In this document: positions 26,285-33,819 of the stretch, piece by piece
Position numbering within the stretch: position 1 is the stretch's first letter
Layout of the letters: each line of letters opens with the position of its first letter
From: an uncultured Prevotellaceae bacterium
Lineage (GTDB): Bacteria; Bacteroidota; Bacteroidia; Bacteroidales; Bacteroidaceae
NCBI GenBank assembly: GCA_900315455.1
Contig: OMZE01000004.1
Location: 62,001-126,000, forward strand
DNA length: 64,000 nt
Reading direction: 5' to 3'
Program-made: the position numbers and the translations under genes
Notes under the pieces: model-generated
Database searches by the model: none
What the model was told of the DNA's origin: nothing
The model's input: only the letters and a program-made list of their open reading frames with translations

Positions 26285-27844
26285 ACACATATACGCAGCA
26301 CACATCTCAGCACAGCGCTCACCGTCGACACCTGCTGAGACAATACCTCCGGCATATCCTGCACCTTCCCCACAGGGAAAAAGACCTTGCAGGCGGATAT
26401 GCTGGAGCCTTTCTTTATCCCTTACAATGCGCACGGGGGCTGATGTTCGTGTCTCCACGGCAATGAGCACAGCCTCATTGGTGAGGAAACCCTTGTGGTG
26501 CTTCCCGAAAAACGCGAATCCCTTCCGCAACCTTGATGTCATCTGCTCGGGCATCCAGAAATGCAGCGGACTGGGCACCAAACCGGGCGCATACGATGAT
26601 TCCGGCAGGTCATAACCCAACTTGCCGTTAACGAAGTCCGACATCCGCTGAGCAGGGGCTGTCTGTCGGCGGTTTCCTTGTTCCCAGCACGCCTGTTCGA
26701 GGCACTCCTGCATGTCGAGCATGCGCAACGGGCTGTCGCCCTCCACATCCTCGGGCCTCGTCTCCACCACCATGCCACTGTTCGACCATTTCGTGCCTCT
26801 GTTGCTCGGACTCATGCCATTGACCACGATTTGTTGCGGACCTGTTGCCGCCGGGATGACAAAACCTCCGGGACACATGCAGAAAGAATATACGCCTCGG
26901 CCGTCAACCTGGGTGGTGAGGCTGTATTCGGCTGCAGGAAGGTATTTACCCCTGCCGTTAGGGTTATGATATTGTATCTGGTCAATAAGGTGCGCAGGGT
27001 GCTCCAAACGCACGCCGACGGCGAGTCCCTTCGGTTCTATTTCTATCTTTGCCGAGTGCAGGTAGCGGTAGACATCACGTGCCGAATGCCCGGTGGCAAG
27101 AATCACCGGTCCACGAAACATCTTCGTCTGCCCATCGGTTGAGCACACTGCCTCAATTCCCACCACATGGTCGCCCTGAACAACAAGCCTCGTCATACGG
27201 GTCTGGAAATACACCTCTCCCCCGCAGCCGACGATGGTGTTGCGCATGTTCTCGATGACCCGCGGCAACTTGTCGGTGCCAATATGCGGATGGGCATCGG
27301 CGAGGATATCCGTCGATGCGCCATGCTGGCAGAACACATGGAGGATTTTCTCCACGTTGCCCCGCTTCTTCGAACGGGTGTAGAGTTTGCCGTCGGAGAA
27401 TGCTCCTGCTCCTCCTTCACCGAAACTGTAATTGCTCTCGGGGTCTACCTTCTGGTTGCGGGTGATGGCGGCGAGGTCGCGCTTGCGCTCATGCACGTCT
27501 TTTCCTCGCTCTACGACAATGGGGCGCAGACCGAGTTCGATGAGCCGCAGCGAGGCGAAGAGACCCGCAGGCCCCTCTCCCACAACGACAACGGTCTTGG
27601 CCGCCGACACATCGCCATACACCGTCTTGGGGAACACATCGTCGCCGGGCTCCTCATTGATGTAAACCCTGACAGTGAGGTTGACGTAAATCGTTCGCTG
27701 CCTGGCGTCAATGCTGCGGCGAAGCACCATGACATGGGTGATGGTACGCTGGTCTATGGCCTGTTCTTCGGCTATATATCGTGCGATGGCTTGCATCGAA
27801 GCGGCTTGATGGGGCAACACCCTCATCTGGAGTTCCTTGATCAT
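26279..27844 (-). CDS. FAD-dependent dehydrogenase (COG2509 type)
   Basis: The 521-residue protein starts MIKELQMRVLPHQAAS and has an N-terminal alpha/beta domain, then the dinucleotide-binding motif VVVVGEGPAGLFASLRL (about residues 89-105), ERGKDVHERKRD, and NYSFGEGGAGAFSDGKLYTR, which is characteristic of the uncharacterised FAD-dependent dehydrogenase family COG2509. ATGHSARDVYRYL and the final GEGAGYAGGIVSAGVDG complete the FAD site. It is probably a cytoplasmic flavoprotein oxidoreductase; the substrate is unknown. The start at 27844 was preferred because upstream in-frame codons run into the terminator hairpin. Confidence 0.9.
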   Translation of the reverse strand: MIKELQMRVLPHQAASMQAIARYIAEEQAIDQRTITHVMVLRRSIDARQRTIYVNLTVRVYINEEPGDDVFPKTVYGDVSAAKTVVVVGEGPAGLFASLRLIELGLRPIVVERGKDVHERKRDLAAITRNQKVDPESNYSFGEGGAGAFSDGKLYTRSKKRGNVEKILHVFCQHGASTDILADAHPHIGTDKLPRVIENMRNTIVGCGGEVYFQTRMTRLVVQGDHVVGIEAVCSTDGQTKMFRGPVILATGHSARDVYRYLHSAKIEIEPKGLAVGVRLEHPAHLIDQIQYHNPNGRGKYLPAAEYSLTTQVDGRGVYSFCMCPGGFVIPAATGPQQIVVNGMSPSNRGTKWSNSGMVVETRPEDVEGDSPLRMLDMQECLEQACWEQGNRRQTAPAQRMSDFVNGKLGYDLPESSYAPGLVPSPLHFWMPEQMTSRLRKGFAFFGKHHKGFLTNEAVLIAVETRTSAPVRIVRDKERLQHIRLQGLFPCGEGAGYAGGIVSAGVDGERCAEMCAAYMCL

Positions 27845-27873
27845 GGGACGGACTAAATTGGTTTCTTGCAGAA

Positions 27874-27904
27874 AAAGGCCACCTGTTACGCACAAGTGGC
27901 CTTT
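27874..27904 (-). terminator. Terminator of the beta-barrel gene
   Basis: AAAGGCCAC at 27874-27882 pairs with GTGGCCTTT at 27896-27904; on the minus strand the stem ends in a run of five T residues. It lies 30 bases after the stop of the outer-membrane protein and just before the FAD gene. Confidence 0.8.
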
Positions 27905-27934
27905 ATGATTTCACGTCATTCCGACGTGTAGCGT

Positions 27935-28540
27935 TTAGAAGTTGATACCGATGTTGATACCCAACGAGTGGCCGTGTGATGACGGTTCACCCTTTGCATC
28001 GGCGATGTTGGAGAGACCAAACTGATAGAGTGCCTCAGCGTAGAGGTTGTTCCATTCCACACCACATCCTACTTTAAGACCAACCTCGGGATGCTTCAGA
28101 TACCTGTAGTTGCCCGAAACGCCCAACGACAGATAAGGACCGATGAATGGCAGTATGGCAATATTGTTCTCTGCCGTGACACCATATTTAATCAGCACAG
28201 GTATTTCAAGGTAGTTCAGATGGCCATCAGGAAGATTGGGGTCAAAAGCATCAACCTTGCTCGATTTCAAGTCCTTACCACCACGCTCCGAGTAGTACAG
28301 ACCACTCTCAAGGAAGACCGGGGCTGAATCGGAAACACGGAGACCAACAACACCACCAAGTACAAAACCGGTGCGGCCTTTGTCTGACTCAATATCACCA
28401 CTGATACCGCTGAAATTCACACCAAGACGAACACCCCAGTAAAGATGCTCCTCATCGAGTGAGAAACCGCCGCTGCTGAACTGTGCGAACGAAGGTGCAG
28501 CAAACATACACGCTACGATAGCAATCAAAAATTTCTTCAT
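27935..28540 (-). CDS. Outer-membrane beta-barrel protein (PorT/OmpW-like porin family)
   Basis: The 201-residue protein has a signal peptide (MKKFLIAIVACMFAAPSFAQ) and a series of amphipathic strands ending in aromatic residues: HLYWGVRLGVNFSGI, VLGGVVGLRV, VFLESGLYYSERGG, LEIPVLIKYGV, FIGPYLSLGVSGNYRY and a last strand HSLGINIGINF, with Phe as the C-terminal residue. This is an eight-strand barrel of the outer-membrane-beta-barrel (PorT-like) group. Its role may be structural or a small porin. It probably has its own promoter and terminator. Confidence 0.88.
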   Translation of the reverse strand: MKKFLIAIVACMFAAPSFAQFSSGGFSLDEEHLYWGVRLGVNFSGISGDIESDKGRTGFVLGGVVGLRVSDSAPVFLESGLYYSERGGKDLKSSKVDAFDPNLPDGHLNYLEIPVLIKYGVTAENNIAILPFIGPYLSLGVSGNYRYLKHPEVGLKVGCGVEWNNLYAEALYQFGLSNIADAKGEPSSHGHSLGINIGINF

Positions 28541-28700
28541 AATAATACTATTTTAGATTAAAACCATTGAAGTTTTGATTATTTTTTGCAAAGTAAAGGT
28601 TTTTTTTTGACTTCACAAAATGATTGGGCAGAAAAATGTCATATAAAAGGAATATAGACCGGCGTCTCTTCCTCTTAAACTCCCTTTTTTACTACCATGA

Positions 28701-28718
28701 GTTGAGCGAATGCAAAAC
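28701..28718 (+). repeat. Dispersed short repeat, copy 2
   Basis: Exact copy of the 18-base core at 24555-24572; the bases upstream (GGCGTCTCTTCCTC... and ACTCCC) also resemble those before copy 1 (CGTCTCTTC and CTCC). Confidence 0.7.
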
Positions 28719-28767
28719 ATGAACAACAATTTCGTCGAAATTATCCCCGCATTTCGTCGAAAACCAT

Positions 28768-28798
28768 TTTGTGACGCGTCCTCCCTACCCTACCTTTG
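28768..28798 (+). promoter_or_regulatory. Consensus promoter for the TonB-dependent receptor
   Basis: TTTG and TACCTTTG are 19 bases apart, a complete match to the Bacteroidetes promoter. Confidence 0.82.
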
Positions 28799-28875
28799 CA
28801 TGCAGAAAATCAAAAGTCACAACTGTGTGACCGTAAAAATCAACCTCACAAGCAACCAAAACACAAAAAAACCAT

Positions 28876-31422
28876 ATGAAACAGACTGGAATGTACCTCA
28901 GGTCTCTGGCAGCCATCATCATGATGTGCGTTTGCACGGTGGCTTTCGCCCAATCCACCGTAGTGAAAGGAACCGTAAAGGACAAGAACCTCGGTGAGGG
29001 CGAATCGTTCGCCACCGTAAGAATATTCCCCACCGGAAAGTCGGAGGGGGCCATCGCCATGTTCCTCACCGATGCCGACGGCAATTTCAACCAGAAGGTG
29101 GAAGGCAAGGGCACCTACGACATCGTCATCAGTAGCGTGGGAAAGGAAGACATCAGGCAGAGCATCACCATCGGCAGCAGCAACGACCTCGACCTCGGCA
29201 CTATCTTTATGAGTGAAGATGCACAGACACTCGTAGGAGTGGAGGTCGTGGCACAGAAACCTCTGGTGAAAATGGAGGTCGACAAGATGACCTACCGGGT
29301 AGAAGACGACGTGGATTCCAAGTCGGCTACAGTGCTCGACATGCTGCGCAAGGTGCCCATGGTGTCGGTAGACGGTCAGGATAACATCACCGTGAATGGC
29401 TCTTCGGCTTTCAAGGTATATGTCGACGGCAAACCCAACGTGATGTTCTCAAGCAATCCCTCGATGATTTTCAAGAGCATGCCCGCATCTATGGTGAAGA
29501 CTATTGAGGTGATCACCAACCCTGGTGCCCGGTTTGATGCCGAAGGGGCTTCAGGTGTGCTCAACATCGTGATGAACAGGCAGATGATGGGCGGTGCCCC
29601 AGGTGCTCCCGGTGCTCCCGGTGCCATGCCCAGCGCCGACGGCTACAACGGCACGATAAGGGCTTCTGTGGGAAATAGGTCACTCGGCGGTGGTGTGATG
29701 CTGAGCGGACAGAAAGGCAAGTTCTCATACAGCGCCAACGTGATGGAGAACTATTCGAAACCGGGAGCCACCGTAGTGGAAATGGAGCAGCAGAACGGTG
29801 CCACCTCCATCCTCACCACAGCCTCGACGAAGGCCCGTGTGCCCTTCACCCTCGGGAGCATGAGCCTTGGCTACGACATCGATGCCATGAGTTCAGTCAA
29901 TGCCACCTTCTCGCTCACCAGCCTGTCGCTGCGCAACAACGGACTCACCACCACTCAGATGCTCTTTGGACAGGGCAACAACGGATTCAGTTACGACAAC
30001 AATATGAAGATGAAGAACGGGCGCACCTCGTTTAGTGCCAACCTCGACTACCAACGCTTCTTCAACCCCGAGCGAACGAAGTCAATCATCGTAACTTACC
30101 AACTGAGTCTCAGTCCGTCGAAAATCGAACAGCGCAACGACTTTGATGATGTGGACAACACACTCATCGACCTCACCGACCGTTTCTCCAAAGTGAAAGA
30201 CAATACTACCGACCACACCGTGCAGGTAGACTACACCACCCCGCTGGCCACCGGCCAGACCTTCAACACGGGTGCCAAACTAATGACTCGCAAGGCGACC
30301 TCCGACTCGAAATACTACCTCGACGATGTGTTCGACAACAACCAGAGCCTCGATTACGAATACCGCAACACCATCCTCGCCGGCTACACCGAGTATGAAG
30401 GTTCGTTCAACAAGTTCAGCGCCAAGGCAGGTCTCCGCTATGAGCACACCTGGCAAGACGTGGAGTACCATTTCGGCAACGGCACCAACTTCTCCAAGAA
30501 CTATGGATGCCTCGTTCCATCTGCCAGCGTGTCGTTCTCACCCAGCATGACCAGCAACATCGGCCTGACCTACAACATGCGCATCTCACGCCCGGGTATC
30601 ACCTACCTGAACCCCTACGTCGACCACAGCGACCCCAACAGCCTGAGTTATGGCAACACCAACCTCGATGTGGAGAAATCCCACAACATCGCACTGGTCT
30701 ACAACTTGTTCACGCCAAAACTGATGATGAACGTCAACCTGCACTACAACTATACGGGCAACGGCATCGAGCAGTACAGTTTCTACGACAACAACCTGCT
30801 CAACACCACCTACGGCAATATCGTAGAGCGCTCGCAAACCGGTGTCAACGTGTTCGCCAACTGGCTGGCACTGAAGAATACCCGACTCTTCATGAACGGA
30901 AGCCTCAACTACACCGACATGCGCAGCGACAACGTGAGTTCTACCAACCATGGATGGCAAGCACAGGCAATGATGGGCATCCAGCAGACACTGCCCCTCG
31001 ACCTGAAACTGAGCACCTACCTCATCACCTCGAGCAGAACCAAGACGCTGCAAGGCTATACCAGCGGATTCAACATGCTCACCGCCAGCCTCTCAAAGAC
31101 ATTCTTCAACGACAAACTCTCTGTCAGCCTGTCGGCAATGACAGGACTCTCCAGCGGAGGTGACTTGAAAATCGAAAGTTACAGCAGCGGTACAAACTTC
31201 TCGCAGCGCTCCTCTATCAAAGTGCCTATGAGCGGACTGACGCTCAGCGTAAGTTACACCTTCGGCAAGTCGAACTTCAGAACCAAGCAACACGTATCTA
31301 AAGTGACCAACGACTATATCGAACAACAGTCACAGGGCGAAATGCTCAACAATGCTGGCAGCGGAACAGGCGCTGGTGCTGGTGCCGGTGCAGGAGCAGG
31401 AATGGGAACAGGCCCGATGTAA
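28876..31422 (+). CDS. TonB-dependent receptor / outer-membrane beta-barrel family protein
   Basis: The 848-residue protein has a signal peptide (to about residue 25, TVAFAQ), a carboxypeptidase-regulatory-like beta sandwich (about 26-110), and a plug domain (about 115-220, with DMLRKVPMVSVDGQDNITVNG and ASMVKTIEVITNPGARFDAEG, each quoted in part). A barrel of the OMP_b-brl_3 type follows. It should import or sense an unknown ligand across the outer membrane. Oddities: GAPGAPGAPGAM after the plug (residues 237-248) and a C-terminal tail of alternating Gly-Ala (GAGAGAGAGAGMGTGPM) after the last strand. No SusD gene is adjacent, so it is not a classical glycan-uptake pair. A two-component system follows. 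Confidence 0.9.
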   Translation: MKQTGMYLRSLAAIIMMCVCTVAFAQSTVVKGTVKDKNLGEGESFATVRIFPTGKSEGAIAMFLTDADGNFNQKVEGKGTYDIVISSVGKEDIRQSITIGSSNDLDLGTIFMSEDAQTLVGVEVVAQKPLVKMEVDKMTYRVEDDVDSKSATVLDMLRKVPMVSVDGQDNITVNGSSAFKVYVDGKPNVMFSSNPSMIFKSMPASMVKTIEVITNPGARFDAEGASGVLNIVMNRQMMGGAPGAPGAPGAMPSADGYNGTIRASVGNRSLGGGVMLSGQKGKFSYSANVMENYSKPGATVVEMEQQNGATSILTTASTKARVPFTLGSMSLGYDIDAMSSVNATFSLTSLSLRNNGLTTTQMLFGQGNNGFSYDNNMKMKNGRTSFSANLDYQRFFNPERTKSIIVTYQLSLSPSKIEQRNDFDDVDNTLIDLTDRFSKVKDNTTDHTVQVDYTTPLATGQTFNTGAKLMTRKATSDSKYYLDDVFDNNQSLDYEYRNTILAGYTEYEGSFNKFSAKAGLRYEHTWQDVEYHFGNGTNFSKNYGCLVPSASVSFSPSMTSNIGLTYNMRISRPGITYLNPYVDHSDPNSLSYGNTNLDVEKSHNIALVYNLFTPKLMMNVNLHYNYTGNGIEQYSFYDNNLLNTTYGNIVERSQTGVNVFANWLALKNTRLFMNGSLNYTDMRSDNVSSTNHGWQAQAMMGIQQTLPLDLKLSTYLITSSRTKTLQGYTSGFNMLTASLSKTFFNDKLSVSLSAMTGLSSGGDLKIESYSSGTNFSQRSSIKVPMSGLTLSVSYTFGKSNFRTKQHVSKVTNDYIEQQSQGEMLNNAGSGTGAGAGAGAGAGMGTGPM

Positions 31423-31462
31423 GAAATCATTAACTCATTACTCAACTATTCTTTCTAACTCA

Positions 31463-31518
31463 GGGTGTGCCGAAAAGTGGCGGCTGGCAACTACCGGCAT
31501 GACACTTCAGGCACACCC
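31463..31518 (+). terminator. Probable terminator after the TonB receptor
   Basis: GGGTGTGCC (31463-31471) pairs with GGCACACCC (31510-31518), with an inner partly self-complementary segment, and is followed by CTTTTC. It lies 40 bases after the receptor stop. Confidence 0.6.
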
Positions 31519-31657
31519 CTTTTCAATTACACCATCAATGAGAAAAGCCATGAGGCACATGCGTCGCTTGAACTCCTGAAACTTGACTGAGCAATGGCTT
31601 AAAACCTGAAATACAACTTTTTTCATCCAACTATCAAAGACTATCAGATATTTTATT

Positions 31658-31665
31658 TATTTTTG
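31658..31665 (+). promoter_or_regulatory. -7 box abutting the histidine kinase start codon
   Basis: TATTTTTG ends four bases before the ATG at 31670. No TTTG is seen at the upstream spacing. If used, transcription would begin at or next to the ATG. Confidence 0.55.
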
Positions 31666-31669
31666 CACT

Positions 31670-32710
31670 ATGAAGCGAATAACAAAGAAAGACTGGTTGC
31701 TGCTCCTGATGCAGTTGTCGATTTGGGCAATGATGTTGTTGCTGCCCACAGTGACCGCTATCCTCACCACACGTGACACATCGGCGGCATTGGCATCGAT
31801 GCGTATCACATGGTTCAACCTCCAGTCGCCGTTCATTCTCTACTTCGTCAATTTCTACCTGCTTTGGAGGTTCCTGTTCGACAAGCGCCATTACAAAACC
31901 TTCGTTCTGGTGAACTTCATCCTGTTTGCCTGTCTCAACTACGGATTCTTCATCTTCAGAAACTACCACAACCCGCAGGGAGTGGAAATGCCACCCAACT
32001 GGTGGATTGGAATGATGGCGGGCATGTTCGTATACTTCTTGCTCAACTGTGCTGCCGTCACCGTGGCCATCGCCATACGCCATTTCCTGAAGACAAGAGA
32101 AGTGATGCGGCATCTCGAAGAAGAGAAACGCAAGAACGTGGAGGCCGAACTGGCATGGCTGAAAAACCAAATCAACCCCCATTTCCTCTTCAACACGCTC
32201 AACAACATCTCAAGCCTCACCCAAATCGACCCCGACGGCGCACAGGATGCTATTGCTCAGTTGAGCGACTTGCTGCGCTATGCTATCTATAAAACCGACA
32301 AACCGCTTGTACCCATCGCAGGCGAAGTGGAATTCATGCGCAACTATATCGGCCTGATGCAACTCCGCTGCAACGAGAAGACCGTGGTAAACACCTCATT
32401 CAACATTACCGACAATAAGATGGAGGTAGCTCCCCTGCTCTTTATCTCGCTGATAGAGAACGCCTTCAAACATGGCGTGAGCAGCAACAAGCCTTCACAT
32501 ATCGATATCCGTGTGGATGCCAACGACAATGCCCTGTCGTTTGTATGCGACAACACCAACTACCCCAAAACCGATGTCGACCGAAGCGGCAGCGGCATAG
32601 GACTGGAAAACACACGCCGACGTCTGGAATTGATGTATCACGACAGATACACCTGGGAACAGACTCTCGACAACGACATCTACCATGTTAAAATCAACAT
32701 AAAACCATGA
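31670..32710 (+). CDS. LytS/YehU-type sensor histidine kinase
   Basis: The 346-residue protein has four hydrophobic helices in the first 130 residues (about 10-30, 45-70, 75-95, 108-132), then a cytoplasmic His_kinase domain with QINPHFLFNTLNNISSL (phosphoacceptor H171) and an ATPase part with PLLFISLIENAFKHGVSS (N box) and GSGIGLENTRRRLELMY (G box). It should phosphorylate the LytTR regulator encoded next, whose ATG overlaps this stop by four bases (ATGA). No periplasmic sensor domain is evident, so the signal is probably sensed in or at the membrane. Confidence 0.93.
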   Translation: MKRITKKDWLLLLMQLSIWAMMLLLPTVTAILTTRDTSAALASMRITWFNLQSPFILYFVNFYLLWRFLFDKRHYKTFVLVNFILFACLNYGFFIFRNYHNPQGVEMPPNWWIGMMAGMFVYFLLNCAAVTVAIAIRHFLKTREVMRHLEEEKRKNVEAELAWLKNQINPHFLFNTLNNISSLTQIDPDGAQDAIAQLSDLLRYAIYKTDKPLVPIAGEVEFMRNYIGLMQLRCNEKTVVNTSFNITDNKMEVAPLLFISLIENAFKHGVSSNKPSHIDIRVDANDNALSFVCDNTNYPKTDVDRSGSGIGLENTRRRLELMYHDRYTWEQTLDNDIYHVKINIKP

Positions 32711-33438
32711 GACCCCTCACCTGTATCATCATCGACGACGAGCCGTTGGCCGTGAAACTTCTTGAGTCGTTTGTCACCAAAACCCCAGGACTTGAACTGG
32801 TAGCCTCGTTCACCGACTCTGTGGAAGCCATCGCAAAAGTGAAGGAAAATGCACCCAACCTGCTTTTCCTCGACATACAGATGCCCGACATCAACGGCAT
32901 GGAACTAGCCCGGATGATACCACCCGAGACTCGCATCATCTTTACCACAGCATTTCAAGAGTTTGCGCTGGAGAGTTATGAGGTGTCGGCGCTCGACTTC
33001 CTCCTCAAACCCATCCGCTACAACAAGTTCCTCGCTGCCGTGGATAAGGCCCGCACATGGTACAATCACACCGAAACTCCCGAAACTACGCCGGAAAGCA
33101 ACAACAACAACGACACCATCTTCATCAAGGTCGACGGCGAATTCCGCCAAATCGCATTCTCCGACATCCTGTATATAGGAGGAATGAAAGACTATGTGAT
33201 GTTCTATCTCGAAGGCGAGCGAAAACCACTCATCACACACCTCACCATGAAAGCCGTGGAAGACCTGCTGCCCGAAGGACAGTTCATGCGCGTACACAGG
33301 TCGTATATCGTGGCACTGAACAAAATCAGAAGCGTCGACCGCAACGACTGCATCTATATCGGCGACGAAATCATCCGCGTCACCGAAGCCTACCGCGAGC
33401 AATTCTCCAACTACCTGAAATCAAGGTTCCCGGGATAA
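32707..33438 (+). CDS. LytTR-family response regulator
   Basis: The 243-residue protein has a receiver domain (residues 4-118) with IIIDDEP, the phosphoacceptor D56 in LLFLDIQMPDING, a T/S in FTTAFQ and the lysine in DFLLKPI. The LytTR DNA-binding domain follows (about 138-240; DTIFIKVDGEFRQIAFSDIL in part, and FMRVHRSYIVALNKIRSV). It controls transcription on command of the overlapping kinase. The target is unknown; the TonB receptor just upstream is a candidate on proximity only. Confidence 0.94.
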   Translation: MRPLTCIIIDDEPLAVKLLESFVTKTPGLELVASFTDSVEAIAKVKENAPNLLFLDIQMPDINGMELARMIPPETRIIFTTAFQEFALESYEVSALDFLLKPIRYNKFLAAVDKARTWYNHTETPETTPESNNNNDTIFIKVDGEFRQIAFSDILYIGGMKDYVMFYLEGERKPLITHLTMKAVEDLLPEGQFMRVHRSYIVALNKIRSVDRNDCIYIGDEIIRVTEAYREQFSNYLKSRFPG

Positions 33439-33819
33439 AAGCAGACTTTTGTCCCAAGATTTTAAAGACCTTAAAACCTTTATGGTCTTTATGATATGAT
33501 GAAATTCATTGTACCGGTCTTTAAAAGATGGCTGCGGTAATGAATCAAGGTCTTTATTGGACAGTGAGGATTCACCATTTGCTATTGGTCCTGCCGGACT
33601 TCTTTACCGCCATCTAGCTACTGGGACGCTGATACATTCCTTCTGCCATATATTTACCATCCTTTAGCCCTTCTAAAGCCCTCAGAAACAGTCATTCGAA
33701 ATAAAAACCAACAATAGTTTGGGTTTTCATGATAAAGTTAGTAATTTTGCCACGAATGGCAAGCCGTGCCATCGCCCTCAGATAGAAAAAGATTGGAAAA
33801 GTAACCTTTAGAAAAAAAG
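33439..33819. other. Intergenic region before the MscS gene
   Basis: No gene is recognisable. AAAGACC and GGTCTTT around 33464-33490 form a small hairpin that may terminate the two-component operon. A perfect promoter (TTTG 33718-33721, 20 bases, TAATTTTG 33742-33749) serves the mechanosensitive channel with a leader of about 65 bases. The stretch 33500-33710 shows nothing I can name. Confidence 0.55.
33718..33749 (+). promoter_or_regulatory. Consensus promoter for the MscS gene
   Basis: TTTG-N20-TAATTTTG, full match to the Bacteroidetes promoter. Confidence 0.78.

Larger units (their letters stand above)
28541..28875. other. Divergent intergenic region with TonB receptor promoter
   Basis: No gene is seen. 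TTTG at 28768-28771 and TACCTTTG at 28791-28798 form a perfect promoter for the receptor, with a leader of about 70 bases. On the minus strand TTACTTTG around 28591-28598 is a near-consensus -7 box for the beta-barrel gene. The dispersed core GTTGAGCGAATGCAAAAC is at 28701-28718. Confidence 0.65.

Noticed and set aside
28876-31422. SusC of a polysaccharide utilisation locus
   Set aside because: No SusD gene or glycosidase is adjacent, and the barrel type is different.
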